Shown in pieces: positions 49,829 to 58,207 of a stretch of 64,000 nt of DNA (positions are counted from its first letter, which is position 1; each line of letters begins with the position of its first letter). Position numbers and translations under genes: made by a program. The notes beneath the pieces are model-generated. The model saw only the letters and a list, made by a program, of their open reading frames with translations. It searched no databases and was not told where the DNA came from. Source of the DNA: Planctomycetota bacterium (GTDB taxonomy: Bacteria > Planctomycetota > UBA1135 > GCA-002686595); assembly GCA_016712565.1 (NCBI GenBank), contig JADJQU010000004.1, positions 434,001 to 498,000 on the forward strand. Direction: 5' to 3'.

Positions 49829-51784
49829 ATGAACCCCGCGGCGATCCTTCGAGCTTCCGGCACGGGACTGGGCTGGACCCTGCTCGTCGCTGTCGCGATC
49901 GGGGCCCCCGCCGCGGCTTCCAGCACCCCCTCGGGCCAGGGCCCGGGCCCCGACCGCGCCGCCCACGGCTGGGGCGACTTCCCGGTCTTCGTCTGGCGTC
50001 AGGACCGCCGCGCCGAGGCGCCCGGGATGGAATTCGCCCGAGCCTTCGGCGGCGCGAACCTGGGCCGCGGGGAGGACGGCCTGGACCTGGCACGGGAAGG
50101 ACTCGCGTTCTACGTGGACAACGCCGCCGGCCGCGACGAACTGCACCTGGATCGCGACCGCGCCTACACCGAGCGCTTCGAGCGTTGGTACGCCGAGCGC
50201 GACGATCGCCTGCTCGTGCGCGAGCCCTGCCTCAACGACCCCGCGGTGATCGAGCGCCTGGACCAGACCCTCTCGAAGACGTTGGCGCGACCCTCGGCCC
50301 GCTTCTCCCTGGGCTTCTCCCTGGGCGACGAGGTCTCCTTCACGCCCTACGGCGGGCCCGAGGACTCCTGCCTGTGCGAGCACTGCGCGGTCGCCTGGCG
50401 CGCGTTTCTGGAAGCTGCGCGCCGCTCGGGCCGCACGGCCCTCTCCGCCGAAATGCCCCTGGCGCAAGCCTCCACGGACCGCGCGCGGCAGGCCCTGGAG
50501 ACGGGCGAGGCGGAGGCCGTGGAGGCCTGGCTCTTGCGCCGCGCCTTCACCCAGGAGGTGATGCAACGGCGGCTCGCGGAGTTGGCAGGGTCCGCGCGGG
50601 CACGGCTTCCCGCGGCGCCCCTGGGGCTCATGGGCATGATCGGCCGCACGGCCTTCGGGGGCGTGGCGGTGGAGCGTGTGCTGCCGAGACTCGACTTCGC
50701 CGAGTGCTACCGCGTCGGCGATGCGCGCGAGCTCCTGTTCACGCTGCGGAGCGGACAGCAGCGGGTGCTGCAGACGATCTTCTTCGACGAACGCTCCGGC
50801 GCGGCGCCGGTGTGGTTCGCCTGGGAGAGCTGGCTGCGGGGCGCGGACGGGTTGGTGCTGTGGAGCGACCGCGAACTGGCCGCCCGGCGGGGCTACGCCG
50901 AGAGCCTGCTGGGGGCCGTGGCCTCGATCCGCGCCGTGGAGGCGAGCGCCCCCGGATTCTCGCCCCGTCCCGCGGGCGTGGCCCTGGTGAACGACGGTGA
51001 CTCGATCGCCTACGGCTGGCTGTTCGACGCGCGCCTCGACGGCCCCACCTGGCCGCGACGCCTGCAGGGGTTCCAGGAGGAGCGCGGCAGCCGCGAGCGC
51101 CTGCTGCGCGCCTCCCTCCGGCTCCTGGAGGACTGCGGTGCCATGCCCGGCGCCCTGCCCCTGGAACAGGTGGGCAAGTCCACGGTGGAGCGCTTCCCGC
51201 TGCTGGTCCTCAACCACCTGCGCGTGCTCGACGGACAGGGCGCGGCGCGGCTCTTCGACTACCTGGAGGCCGGCGGTCGGCTCCTGGTCAGCGGCGACCT
51301 GGGCGTGACCGACGCCCGGGGACGGCGGCCGGAAAAGCCCTGGATCGACGCGCTTCGGGCCCGCGCTCCGGAGCGGGTGGCGCTCTGGGGCGAGGACCTG
51401 GAGACGTACCTCGGGGACCGATTGATCGGCGGCGACGGGCTGCGACGGCGGACGTCCCTGGCGCTGGCCCGAGCGGGCGTGCCCACGGCACCGTGGACGT
51501 TGGAAAGCGAGGGCCCCGGGTTCCCGTGGCTGTGCGCCTGGAGCACGGCCGCCGAGGAGAGCCTCCTGTGCGCCGCCCTGCCCAATCTCCCCGAGCAGGC
51601 CGACCGCGAGCCGCCGAGCACGGGCCGCGCCGGGCCCTCGACGCCCCGGCTTTCGGACCTCTGGGTGAGCGTGAAGCCGCGCGAGGGTTGGGAGCTCTCC
51701 TGGATCCGCCCCGCGCCGGGCACCGACGGCCGGGTCTTGCTCCCCGCGGGCGAAGCCCTGGTGTTCCGCCTGGAGTCGCGCTGA
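49829..51784 (+). CDS. Secreted beta-galactosidase-like (GH42-like) protein
   Basis: A 651-residue protein with a signal peptide (about 1-31, GWTLLVAVAIGAPAAA). It then has a TIM-barrel-like region (FPVFVWRQDRR...GDEVSFTPYGGPEDSCLCEHC) and a later domain resembling the glutamine-amidotransferase-like trimerisation domain of GH42 enzymes (FPLLVLNHLRVLDGQGAARLFDYLEAGGRLLVSGDLG). FSLGDEVSFT and IFFDERSG contain acidic residues that could be catalytic, but I cannot map the pair. The assignment is tentative. CxxC in CLCEHC is common in putative planctomycete glycosidases. It converges with the methyltransferase/coiled-coil gene after 25 nt. Confidence 0.6.
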   Translation: MNPAAILRASGTGLGWTLLVAVAIGAPAAASSTPSGQGPGPDRAAHGWGDFPVFVWRQDRRAEAPGMEFARAFGGANLGRGEDGLDLAREGLAFYVDNAAGRDELHLDRDRAYTERFERWYAERDDRLLVREPCLNDPAVIERLDQTLSKTLARPSARFSLGFSLGDEVSFTPYGGPEDSCLCEHCAVAWRAFLEAARRSGRTALSAEMPLAQASTDRARQALETGEAEAVEAWLLRRAFTQEVMQRRLAELAGSARARLPAAPLGLMGMIGRTAFGGVAVERVLPRLDFAECYRVGDARELLFTLRSGQQRVLQTIFFDERSGAAPVWFAWESWLRGADGLVLWSDRELAARRGYAESLLGAVASIRAVEASAPGFSPRPAGVALVNDGDSIAYGWLFDARLDGPTWPRRLQGFQEERGSRERLLRASLRLLEDCGAMPGALPLEQVGKSTVERFPLLVLNHLRVLDGQGAARLFDYLEAGGRLLVSGDLGVTDARGRRPEKPWIDALRARAPERVALWGEDLETYLGDRLIGGDGLRRRTSLALARAGVPTAPWTLESEGPGFPWLCAWSTAAEESLLCAALPNLPEQADREPPSTGRAGPSTPRLSDLWVSVKPREGWELSWIRPAPGTDGRVLLPAGEALVFRLESR

Positions 51785-51809
51785 CCGGCACCCGGCGGCG
51801 CCCACTGGC

Positions 51810-54197
51810 TCAGAAGGCCGGCTTTTTCGGCCACAGGCCGCGCTTCAGGTTGCCGAGGCGGTTGCGCAGCAGCGCGCGCAGCATGGCCACCTCCGCCTCG
51901 CGCTGGGCGAGGTTTCGTCCCAACACCTCGCCCGAGGCGTTGGCGTTCTGAAGGTCCCGCTGGATCGACTGCGCCGCGGCCTGGGTGCGCTGGAGCTCGG
52001 CCTGGACCTGCTCCAGGACCGCGCGGTGGCGTTCGAGTTCGGCGCCCAGTTCGGCCTGCACGCCGCGGTGGGCCGCGAGCTCCTGCCGCAGCACGGTCTC
52101 GGTGGCGCGGGCGGCCTCGAGCTCCTGGCCGCGCAGCGCGTGCACGCGCTGCAGCTCGTCGCGCAAGGCCTCGCTCTCGGCGCGCACGTCGCCGATCAGC
52201 CCCTGGTGGCGCGCCAGATCCTCCCGCAGGGCGGCCGCCGTCTGCCGCGAGGCCTGCTGCTCCCGCGCCAGCTCCCCCTCGAGCTCGCTGCCGCGCCGTT
52301 CGTGGGCGGCGATCTCCTGCCGCAGGGCCGCGAGCGAGCTCGCTCCCTCCGAGCGTTCGCGCTCCAGGAGCTCCACCAGCCGGCCGCCCTCCTCGCGCAG
52401 GGCCGCCGCTTCCCGCTGGAGATCGGCCTCCAACGAGCGGTGTGCCGCGATCTCCCCCTCCAGGCGCAATTCCGCGGCGCGGGCGCTCTCGAGTTCGGCG
52501 GCGCGCGCGGCCAGCACGGCCTCGACCTCGCGCCGCAGATCGACGATCACGGCCTTGTGTTCGGCCAGGTCGGCCTCGAGGGCCTGGGCCACGGCGCGCG
52601 AGGCCTGCTGTTCGCGCGCCAGTTCCGCTTCCAGTTCCGCGCCGCGCGCCCCGTGGGCGGCGAGTTCCTGGCGCAGGGCCAACAGGGAACGCTCGGCCTG
52701 ACCGCGCTCGTCGGCCAAGAGCGCGAGCACGCGCACGCCCTCTTCCCGCAGCGCCAGGGCCTCCTGCTCCAGGGTCTCCGACAGGCGGCCGCGGGCTTCG
52801 ATCTCGGCCTTCAGCTGGGCGATGGAGTCCAGGGCCTCGGCCCGCTCGCGGGCGGCCACGGCCACCAGTTCGGCCACGTGCTCCTCGCGGGCCGCCAGTT
52901 CGCGCTCCACGTGGGCCAGGGACTCGCGGTGGCCCGCCAGGTCCCGTTCCAGGGCGTCGATCACCAGGCGCAGCTCGGCCCGCTCGCGCTCGAAGTCCTG
53001 GAGCCGCGCCTCGCCCTCGCGCAGCAGATCCGTCAGGCGCTCCCGATGTCCGGCGAGGTCCGACTCCAGGGCGGCGATGGACTGCAGGGCCTGCTCGCGC
53101 TCGCTGGCGAGCAGTTGCTCGAGCCCCGCCTGGGCTTCGCGCAGTTGCCGAGCCTCGGTCTCGAGCTCGAAGAGGCTCCGGCGATGCTGGTCGAGATCCT
53201 GCTCCAGAACCCCGATGGCCGCCTCGGACTGGACGCGCTCGCTTTCCAGCAACGCCTTGAGCCGCGCGGTCTCGTCGCGCTCCAGGCCCAGGTCGCGCTC
53301 CACCTCCTCGAGGGTGGTCGCATGGCCCTGTAGGTCCCGCCGCAGGTCCAGGTTGATCTGGTCGAGCTTGCCGCGTTCCTCGCGCCAGGCGGCGCGCTCG
53401 CGGTCGAAGGCCGCCAGTTCGCCGGTCAGTTCGCGGAAGGGTTCCAGGGCACCGGCCGGGGCCCGGGGCGGCCCCAGAAGATCCTGCGCCTTGGGCAGGG
53501 GCTGCTTGGCGAAGGCGGCGACGACCACGTGGCGATAGACCGGCTCGGCGTGGTCGGAGTCGTACAGGGCGCGGTTGTAGAACTCGTGCACCCGGGAGGC
53601 GAGTCCGCGCAGGGCCGGGTCGTGGTCCAGGGTCATCGACAGGCACATGAGCGCCAGCCAGCGCTCCAGGTTGGCGTGACCGTAGCTCTGCACCGTGGCG
53701 CCCAGGCCCGCGAGTTGCTCCTCCGTGGCTTGGCGCGAGGGCAGGCCGTTGTGCCGGTGCTCCTGCAGGTAGCGGTGCTCCAGTTGGAGCTTGTCCTTGA
53801 GGAATTTCTGCAGCAGCTTCTCGGCCTCGGCCACGCGCTCGGTGTGGTACGGACCGGCGAGCACCACGTAGCCGCGGCTCACCCGGGCGCATTCGGCCAC
53901 AAAGGCCTCGCGCAACTGCGGAGGCACGTGCTCCAGGGTGTCGAAGGCCGCCACCACGTCGAAGGCGTCGTCGCGGAAGGGCAATCGGGCTCCGTCCCCG
54001 AGCACGAGCCCGGCCTCGGCGGAGGGCTCGATGTCCACCAGGGTCACCCGGTCCTTGGGCAGGAATCCGCGCAGGAGCGCCGTGCGGCCGCCCACGTCGA
54101 GCACCTCCAGGGGCTGCTTCTTCCGCAGTCGCGTGAGCAGGTCCGCCACCAGCCGGTAGCGCTGGTACTGGTCGAAGGGCAGGCGCTCGACGTTCAC
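51810..54197 (-). CDS. SAM methyltransferase fused to a ~510-residue coiled coil
   Basis: A 795-residue protein. Residues about 1-235 are a class I methyltransferase: LEVLDVGGRTALLRGF (SAM-binding motif I), TLVDIEPSAEAGLVLGDGARLPFRDDAFDVVAAFDTLEHVPPQLREAF (motifs II-IV). Residues about 255-770 are an almost unbroken coiled coil ending in a basic tail (NRLGNLKRGLWPKKPAF). An internal duplication of about 117 residues is visible (AALRQEIAAHERRGSELEGELAREQQAS and its twin). It is coupled by GTGA to a Wzt ATPase with a C-terminal extension. The organisation resembles WbdD, the chain-terminating methyltransferase and molecular ruler of ABC-exported O-antigen, but no kinase domain is seen. Confidence 0.82.
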   Translation of the reverse strand: MNVERLPFDQYQRYRLVADLLTRLRKKQPLEVLDVGGRTALLRGFLPKDRVTLVDIEPSAEAGLVLGDGARLPFRDDAFDVVAAFDTLEHVPPQLREAFVAECARVSRGYVVLAGPYHTERVAEAEKLLQKFLKDKLQLEHRYLQEHRHNGLPSRQATEEQLAGLGATVQSYGHANLERWLALMCLSMTLDHDPALRGLASRVHEFYNRALYDSDHAEPVYRHVVVAAFAKQPLPKAQDLLGPPRAPAGALEPFRELTGELAAFDRERAAWREERGKLDQINLDLRRDLQGHATTLEEVERDLGLERDETARLKALLESERVQSEAAIGVLEQDLDQHRRSLFELETEARQLREAQAGLEQLLASEREQALQSIAALESDLAGHRERLTDLLREGEARLQDFERERAELRLVIDALERDLAGHRESLAHVERELAAREEHVAELVAVAARERAEALDSIAQLKAEIEARGRLSETLEQEALALREEGVRVLALLADERGQAERSLLALRQELAAHGARGAELEAELAREQQASRAVAQALEADLAEHKAVIVDLRREVEAVLAARAAELESARAAELRLEGEIAAHRSLEADLQREAAALREEGGRLVELLERERSEGASSLAALRQEIAAHERRGSELEGELAREQQASRQTAAALREDLARHQGLIGDVRAESEALRDELQRVHALRGQELEAARATETVLRQELAAHRGVQAELGAELERHRAVLEQVQAELQRTQAAAQSIQRDLQNANASGEVLGRNLAQREAEVAMLRALLRNRLGNLKRGLWPKKPAF
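52042..52743 (-). repeat. Internal 351-bp duplication in the coiled-coil region
   Basis: Two adjacent segments of about 117 codons (52393-52743 and 52042-52392) encode clearly related heptad sequences: EG(V/G)R(V/L), then ALRQE(L/I)AAH, then RG(A/S)ELE(A/G)ELAREQQASR. This points to coiled-coil lengthening by tandem duplication. Confidence 0.75.
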
Positions 54198-55570
54198 GAC
54201 GGGGATTCCTCGCGTGTCTCGCGACCCTCCTGGCCGCGACTGACGCTCCAGCGGCTGTGCAGGAACAGCATGCCGTGCTGCAGGTGCCGCGGGTCGAGCA
54301 CCTCGAAGGTGCTGGCATGCTCGCGGTGGTCGATGGCCGTGGGCGCGGCCTTGGAATGGTCGTAGACGAAGGTGGTCAGGTAGTACTGGCCCTGCAGGAG
54401 CTGCAGGCCGTCCACGGCCATCTCCACCACGCCGCTCTCGCCGGCCTTGATGTCGCGCACCTCGATCGGACGGTCGCGCCAGTGGTGGTTCGAGCCGTTG
54501 ACGTAGGTGCCGTCGGAGCGGTACAGCCCCAGGCCGAAGACCGGCAGGGGCGTGTCCTTGTGGGCGCGCCAGCCGATCCGCACGCGGAAGGGCTCGCCGG
54601 TGGTGAAGGCGTGCACGGGCTTCGATTCGGAGCCCAGGAGCTCGACCTCGGTGACCTCGATCTCGCCCGTGCCCCAGCGCGGATAGGCGCTGGTGCCGCG
54701 GTTGATGGCCGACATGCGCTCGTTGCCGCGGGCCTTGGCGCGCTTCAAATAGGCGTCGGCGACCTTTTCGGCCGTGCCCTGCTCCAGCACTTCGCCCTTG
54801 TCCATCAGCACGACCCACTGGCACATGGACTTGACCGCGCCCATGTCGTGGGAGACGAACAGGATCGTCTTGCCGGCGTCGCGGAAATCGTTGAGCCGGT
54901 TGATGCACTTGCCGCGGAAGTGCTCGTCGCCCACGGACAGGGCTTCGTCGATCAAGAGGATGTCCGGATCCACGCTGGCGGCCACGGCGAAGCCCAGGCG
55001 CACGTACATGCCCGAGCTGTAGGTCTTGACTGGCCGGTCGATGAAGTCCCCCAGCTCCGAGAACTCGACGATCTTGGGGTAGCGCTCGGCGATCTCCTGC
55101 TCGCTCATGCCCAGCACGGAGCAGTTGAGCCGGATGTTGTCGCGGCCGGAGAACTCCGGGTGGAAGCCCGCGCCCAATTCCAGGAGCGAGGCCACGCGGC
55201 CCGCCACGCCCACGCTGCCGGTGGTGGGCCGGCTGATGCCGGTGAGCAGCTTGAGCAGGGTCGACTTGCCCGCGCCGTTCTCGCCGATGATGCCCACGGT
55301 GGAGCCCCGCGGGATGTCCAGATAGACGTTGCGCACGGCCCAGAACTCACGACAGCGGGGCTTGCCGGGCAGCACCAGGTCGTAGAGGCGGTGGATCGGC
55401 TTGTCGTAGATCCGATAGGCCTTGGAAAGGTCCTTGGCGAACACCGCGCTGCCGGGAGGCATCTCCGAGCCCGGCCGGCCCGGGGCAGGCGGCGGGTTCC
55501 CAAGGGCGGCGGAGGGGCCGCCGGCCTCCCGCCCGGACTCGGCTCGGCCCTGACTGGCGGCTCGGTTCAC
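54194..55570 (-). CDS. wzt: Polysaccharide ABC transporter ATP-binding protein Wzt
   Basis: A 458-residue ATPase. The core (about 37-285) has Walker A IIGENGAGKSTLLKLL, the signature TYSSGMYVRLGFAVA, Walker B DILLIDEAL and switch VSHDM. The C-terminal about 170 residues (from VTEVELLGSESKPVHAFTTGEPFRVRIGWRAH) form a beta-sandwich like the carbohydrate-binding domain of O-antigen Wzt proteins that recognises the modified non-reducing glycan end. The first about 36 residues are low-complexity; the GTG at 55570 is coupled to Wzm by GTGA, while ATG 55462 would skip that leader. It is coupled in turn to the methyltransferase/coiled-coil gene. Confidence 0.92.
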   Translation of the reverse strand: MNRAASQGRAESGREAGGPSAALGNPPPAPGRPGSEMPPGSAVFAKDLSKAYRIYDKPIHRLYDLVLPGKPRCREFWAVRNVYLDIPRGSTVGIIGENGAGKSTLLKLLTGISRPTTGSVGVAGRVASLLELGAGFHPEFSGRDNIRLNCSVLGMSEQEIAERYPKIVEFSELGDFIDRPVKTYSSGMYVRLGFAVAASVDPDILLIDEALSVGDEHFRGKCINRLNDFRDAGKTILFVSHDMGAVKSMCQWVVLMDKGEVLEQGTAEKVADAYLKRAKARGNERMSAINRGTSAYPRWGTGEIEVTEVELLGSESKPVHAFTTGEPFRVRIGWRAHKDTPLPVFGLGLYRSDGTYVNGSNHHWRDRPIEVRDIKAGESGVVEMAVDGLQLLQGQYYLTTFVYDHSKAAPTAIDHREHASTFEVLDPRHLQHGMLFLHSRWSVSRGQEGRETREESPS

Positions 55571-56441
55571 AGGAGATCCGGGAAGTTGGGCTTCTGGGAC
55601 AGGAAGAAACGCGAACCCGCGAACAGCGCCAGCACGGCCACCGCGCCGAACTGCAGGAGCAGGAGCCCGTCGGGCCAGCGGCCGAAGACCAGGATGTCCC
55701 GGTAGCAGCTGATCAGCCAGTGCATCGGATTGTAGGTGAGCAACCAGCCGTAGCCCTCGATGACCACCTTCTGGGGCGGGTAGAAGATCGGCGTGGCGAA
55801 CATCCACACCGTGACGAACACGCCCATCAAGTGGTAGACGTCGCGCAGGAACAGATTGAGCGTGGCGAAGAAGTAGCCCAGGCCCACGGTGAAGACGGCC
55901 TGCAGCGCCATCAGGACCGGCAGGGCGACCAGAGACCACGACAGGCCCAGGGGCGGCATGGTGGGCTGCTTGGACGGGTCGGCGAGGGGCGGCAGGGCCT
56001 CGGCCGCGCCCAGGAGGTCGGGGAAGAACATGAACAGCAGCACGCCGAGGATCACGATCGGCAGGCCGATGCACATGTTGATCAGCGAGGACACGCACAG
56101 GAACGGCGGCAGGATCTCCGAGGGGAAGACCACCTTCTGGATCAGGTTCTGGTTCTCCACCAGCGTGTTGGTGGAGCGCGAGATCGTCTCGGCGAAGGCC
56201 GCCCAGACCGTGATCCCCGCCAGCATCAGAGCGCCACCTGCTTGGGCGAACTGGAGTCGTCGAAGCGCGTCCGCAGCACCAGGCTGAAGACGAACATGTA
56301 GATCACCAGGTTGAGGAACGGGAAGACCACCGACCAGAAGAAGCCCATCGACGAGCCGACGTAGCGGCCGCGCAGGTCGCGCACGATGAAGTCGCCCAGG
56401 AGGCGGCGGTTCTTGCGCAGGGAACGGGCCAGTTCGAGCAC
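55567..56441 (-). CDS. wzm: Polysaccharide ABC transporter permease Wzm, frame-shifted
   Basis: The first 71 residues (VLELARSLRKNRRLLGDFIVRDLRGRYVGSSMGFFWSVVFPFLNLVIYMFVFSLVLRTRF...KQVAL) and the following 219 residues (LAGITVWAAFAETISRSTNTLVENQNLIQKVVFPSEILPP...NPMHWLISCYRDILVFGRWPD) form one normal ABC-2/Wzm permease of about 290 residues with six helices. They are separated by a TGATG overlap at 56224-56228. One added base there would give VALLMLAGITVW and a single frame. It exports the lipid-linked glycan across the inner membrane with Wzt. GTG 56441 overlaps the arginase stop by one base (TAGTG). Confidence 0.85.
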
Positions 56442-57382
56442 TAGAGGATCCGCTTCCCGAGCGCGGAGAGCGTCAAGTGCACGGCCAGCTCGGCGGTCTT
56501 GTTCTGCAGGTCGAGGATCGGATTGATTTCGGTCAGCTCCAGGCCCAGGAGCCGGCCCGATTCCGCGGCGTGCTCCATCACCAGGTGCGACTCGCGCCAG
56601 TTGGTTCCGCCCTGGGCCGGCGTGCCGACTCCGGGCGCGATCGAGGGGTCCGTGCCGTCCATGTCGAAGGACAGGTGGAAGCCCGCGGTGCCGTCGTTGA
56701 CGATGGAGAGCGCCCGGCGCATGACCTCGTTCATCCCCAGCATGTCGACGTCGCGCATGGTGAAGACGCGCACGCCCGAGTCGCGGATTTCCAGGGCCTC
56801 GGCGCTGTCGATGTCGCGCGCGCCGACGATCACCGCCCGCGAGGGATCGACCATGGGCACGCGGTCCCCCAGGCGCACCAGTTCCGGCACGCCCCGTCCC
56901 AGGCACACCGCGCAGGGCATGCCGTGGATGTTCCCCGTGGGGCTGGAGAGCGGCGTGTTGAAGTCGCCGTGGGCGTCGAACCACAGGAGCCCGATGCGCT
57001 CGCCGCGTCGCTGGTGGAACGAGCTCAGGGCCGCCACGGTGCCCATGGCGATCGAGTGGTCGCCCCCCACCACCACGGGGAATTCGCCCGCCTCCAGCAG
57101 GCGCTCCACGCGTCCCCGCAGGCGCCGACAGCAATTGGCGATCTCGAACAGGAAGCGCGCCCGCGGATCCTTGGCCTCGCGGGATTCCGGCTGGGGCACG
57201 CCCACGTTGCCGTGGTCCGTGAAGGCGAGCCCCAGGCGCTGCACGGCCTCCTGGAGGCCCGCGATGCGCACGGCGCTGGGGCCCATGTCCACGCCCCGGC
57301 GGCCGCCGCCCAGGTCCATGGGCACGCCCAGCAAGCCCACCCGGCGCGGGGGCACGGCTTCGAGGTTCGGTGCGGAGTTCAC
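56441..57382 (-). CDS. Arginase-family ureohydrolase
   Basis: A 313-residue enzyme with the Mn2+-binding motifs of the arginase/agmatinase family: GGDHS, DAHGDFN and SFDMDGTDPSIAPGVGTPAQGG. PVVVGGDHSIAMGT and NIHGMP are also typical, and the last portion ELTEINPILDLQNKTAELAV is arginase-like. It most likely hydrolyses arginine to ornithine and urea, although agmatine or formimidoylglutamate relatives share these motifs. It is co-translated with the SAM hydroxide adenosyltransferase (GTGA overlap at 57379-57382) and with Wzm (TAGTG). Why it is within an export operon is unclear. Confidence 0.9.
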   Translation of the reverse strand: MNSAPNLEAVPPRRVGLLGVPMDLGGGRRGVDMGPSAVRIAGLQEAVQRLGLAFTDHGNVGVPQPESREAKDPRARFLFEIANCCRRLRGRVERLLEAGEFPVVVGGDHSIAMGTVAALSSFHQRRGERIGLLWFDAHGDFNTPLSSPTGNIHGMPCAVCLGRGVPELVRLGDRVPMVDPSRAVIVGARDIDSAEALEIRDSGVRVFTMRDVDMLGMNEVMRRALSIVNDGTAGFHLSFDMDGTDPSIAPGVGTPAQGGTNWRESHLVMEHAAESGRLLGLELTEINPILDLQNKTAELAVHLTLSALGKRIL

Positions 57383-58184
57383 GGGAGGTAGGGGTTCGGG
57401 TTCGCCTGGCGCTCGATTCCACCGCAGCGCCGACGCCGCAGCCCAGGGTCCGGGCGGCGCTGGCCGAGGGCACGGCGATCTCCAACAGGCCGTAGGAATT
57501 TACCAGGATCGAGGCCTCGCCCGCGCGCGCCTCGGCATAGGTCTCCACCCAGGGGAGGCGCCGGCCCTGGAGTTCCGCGCGCCAATGGCCCGGCAGGCCC
57601 TCCAGCGCCGCGGGCTCGACGTTGGTGATCAGGTTGCCGAAATGATCGACGAACAGCACCTCGCCGCGCACTCGGGCGCCCTGCCGCGTGGGCGCGCGAA
57701 GCTCCAGGGGCTCCGCATCCCCCACCAGGGGCCCGAGGTCGGGGAAGGCGAGGCTCCCGCTCGCCAGGCGCGCCGCCAGGGGACAGAACACATCGCGGCC
57801 GTGGAAGGTCCGGCTCTCGGGACTCGGCAGGTGGCGGGCGACGTCCACGGCGCGCACCCGGGCAGCGGGGCCCAGGGCCGGCGCCAAGAGGCCGTTGTCG
57901 GGTGCCAGGAAGCACTGGCCGTCGTCCTGGGCGGCCAGCACCCGCCGCTGGGAACCGACGCCGGGATCCACCACGGCCACGAAGATCGAACCGCGGGGGA
58001 AATGGCGCCGGGTGCGGGCCAGGAACAGGGCCGCCAGGCCCACGGCCTGGGGCGGGACGCCGTGGGTCAGGTCGATCACCCGCGCACCGGGAGCGTGGCA
58101 GGCGATCACGCCGTGCATCACGCCCACGTAGGGATCCCCCAGACCGAAGTCCGTGAGCAGCACCAGCGGACCCACTTCTGCCAT
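57379..58184 (-). CDS. SAM hydroxide adenosyltransferase (DUF62), frame-shifted near the end
   Basis: About 268 residues: VLLTDFGLGDPYVGVMHGVI, VIDLTHGVPPQAVGLAALFLA, VVDPGVGSQRRVLAAQ, FLAPDNGLL and VLFVDHFGNLITNV mark the DUF62 family. These enzymes convert S-adenosylmethionine with hydroxide to adenosine and methionine, relatives of chlorinase and fluorinase. The frame is lost near 57417: restoring one A (AAV-EIERQANPNPYLP) gives a stop at 57379 and the GTGA overlap with arginase, so the shift is probably a consensus error. Co-occurrence with a methyltransferase-ruler system could limit SAM or shift its pool, but that is only inference. Confidence 0.88.
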
Positions 58185-58207
58185 GGTCTCGGCCAAGGGA
58201 TCGGGCT

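Noticed and set aside
48491..51805. Single 1104-residue minus-strand frame containing mcsB
   Set aside because: Only the last 368 codons encode McsB; the rest is antisense to the glycosidase-like gene with no protein features.
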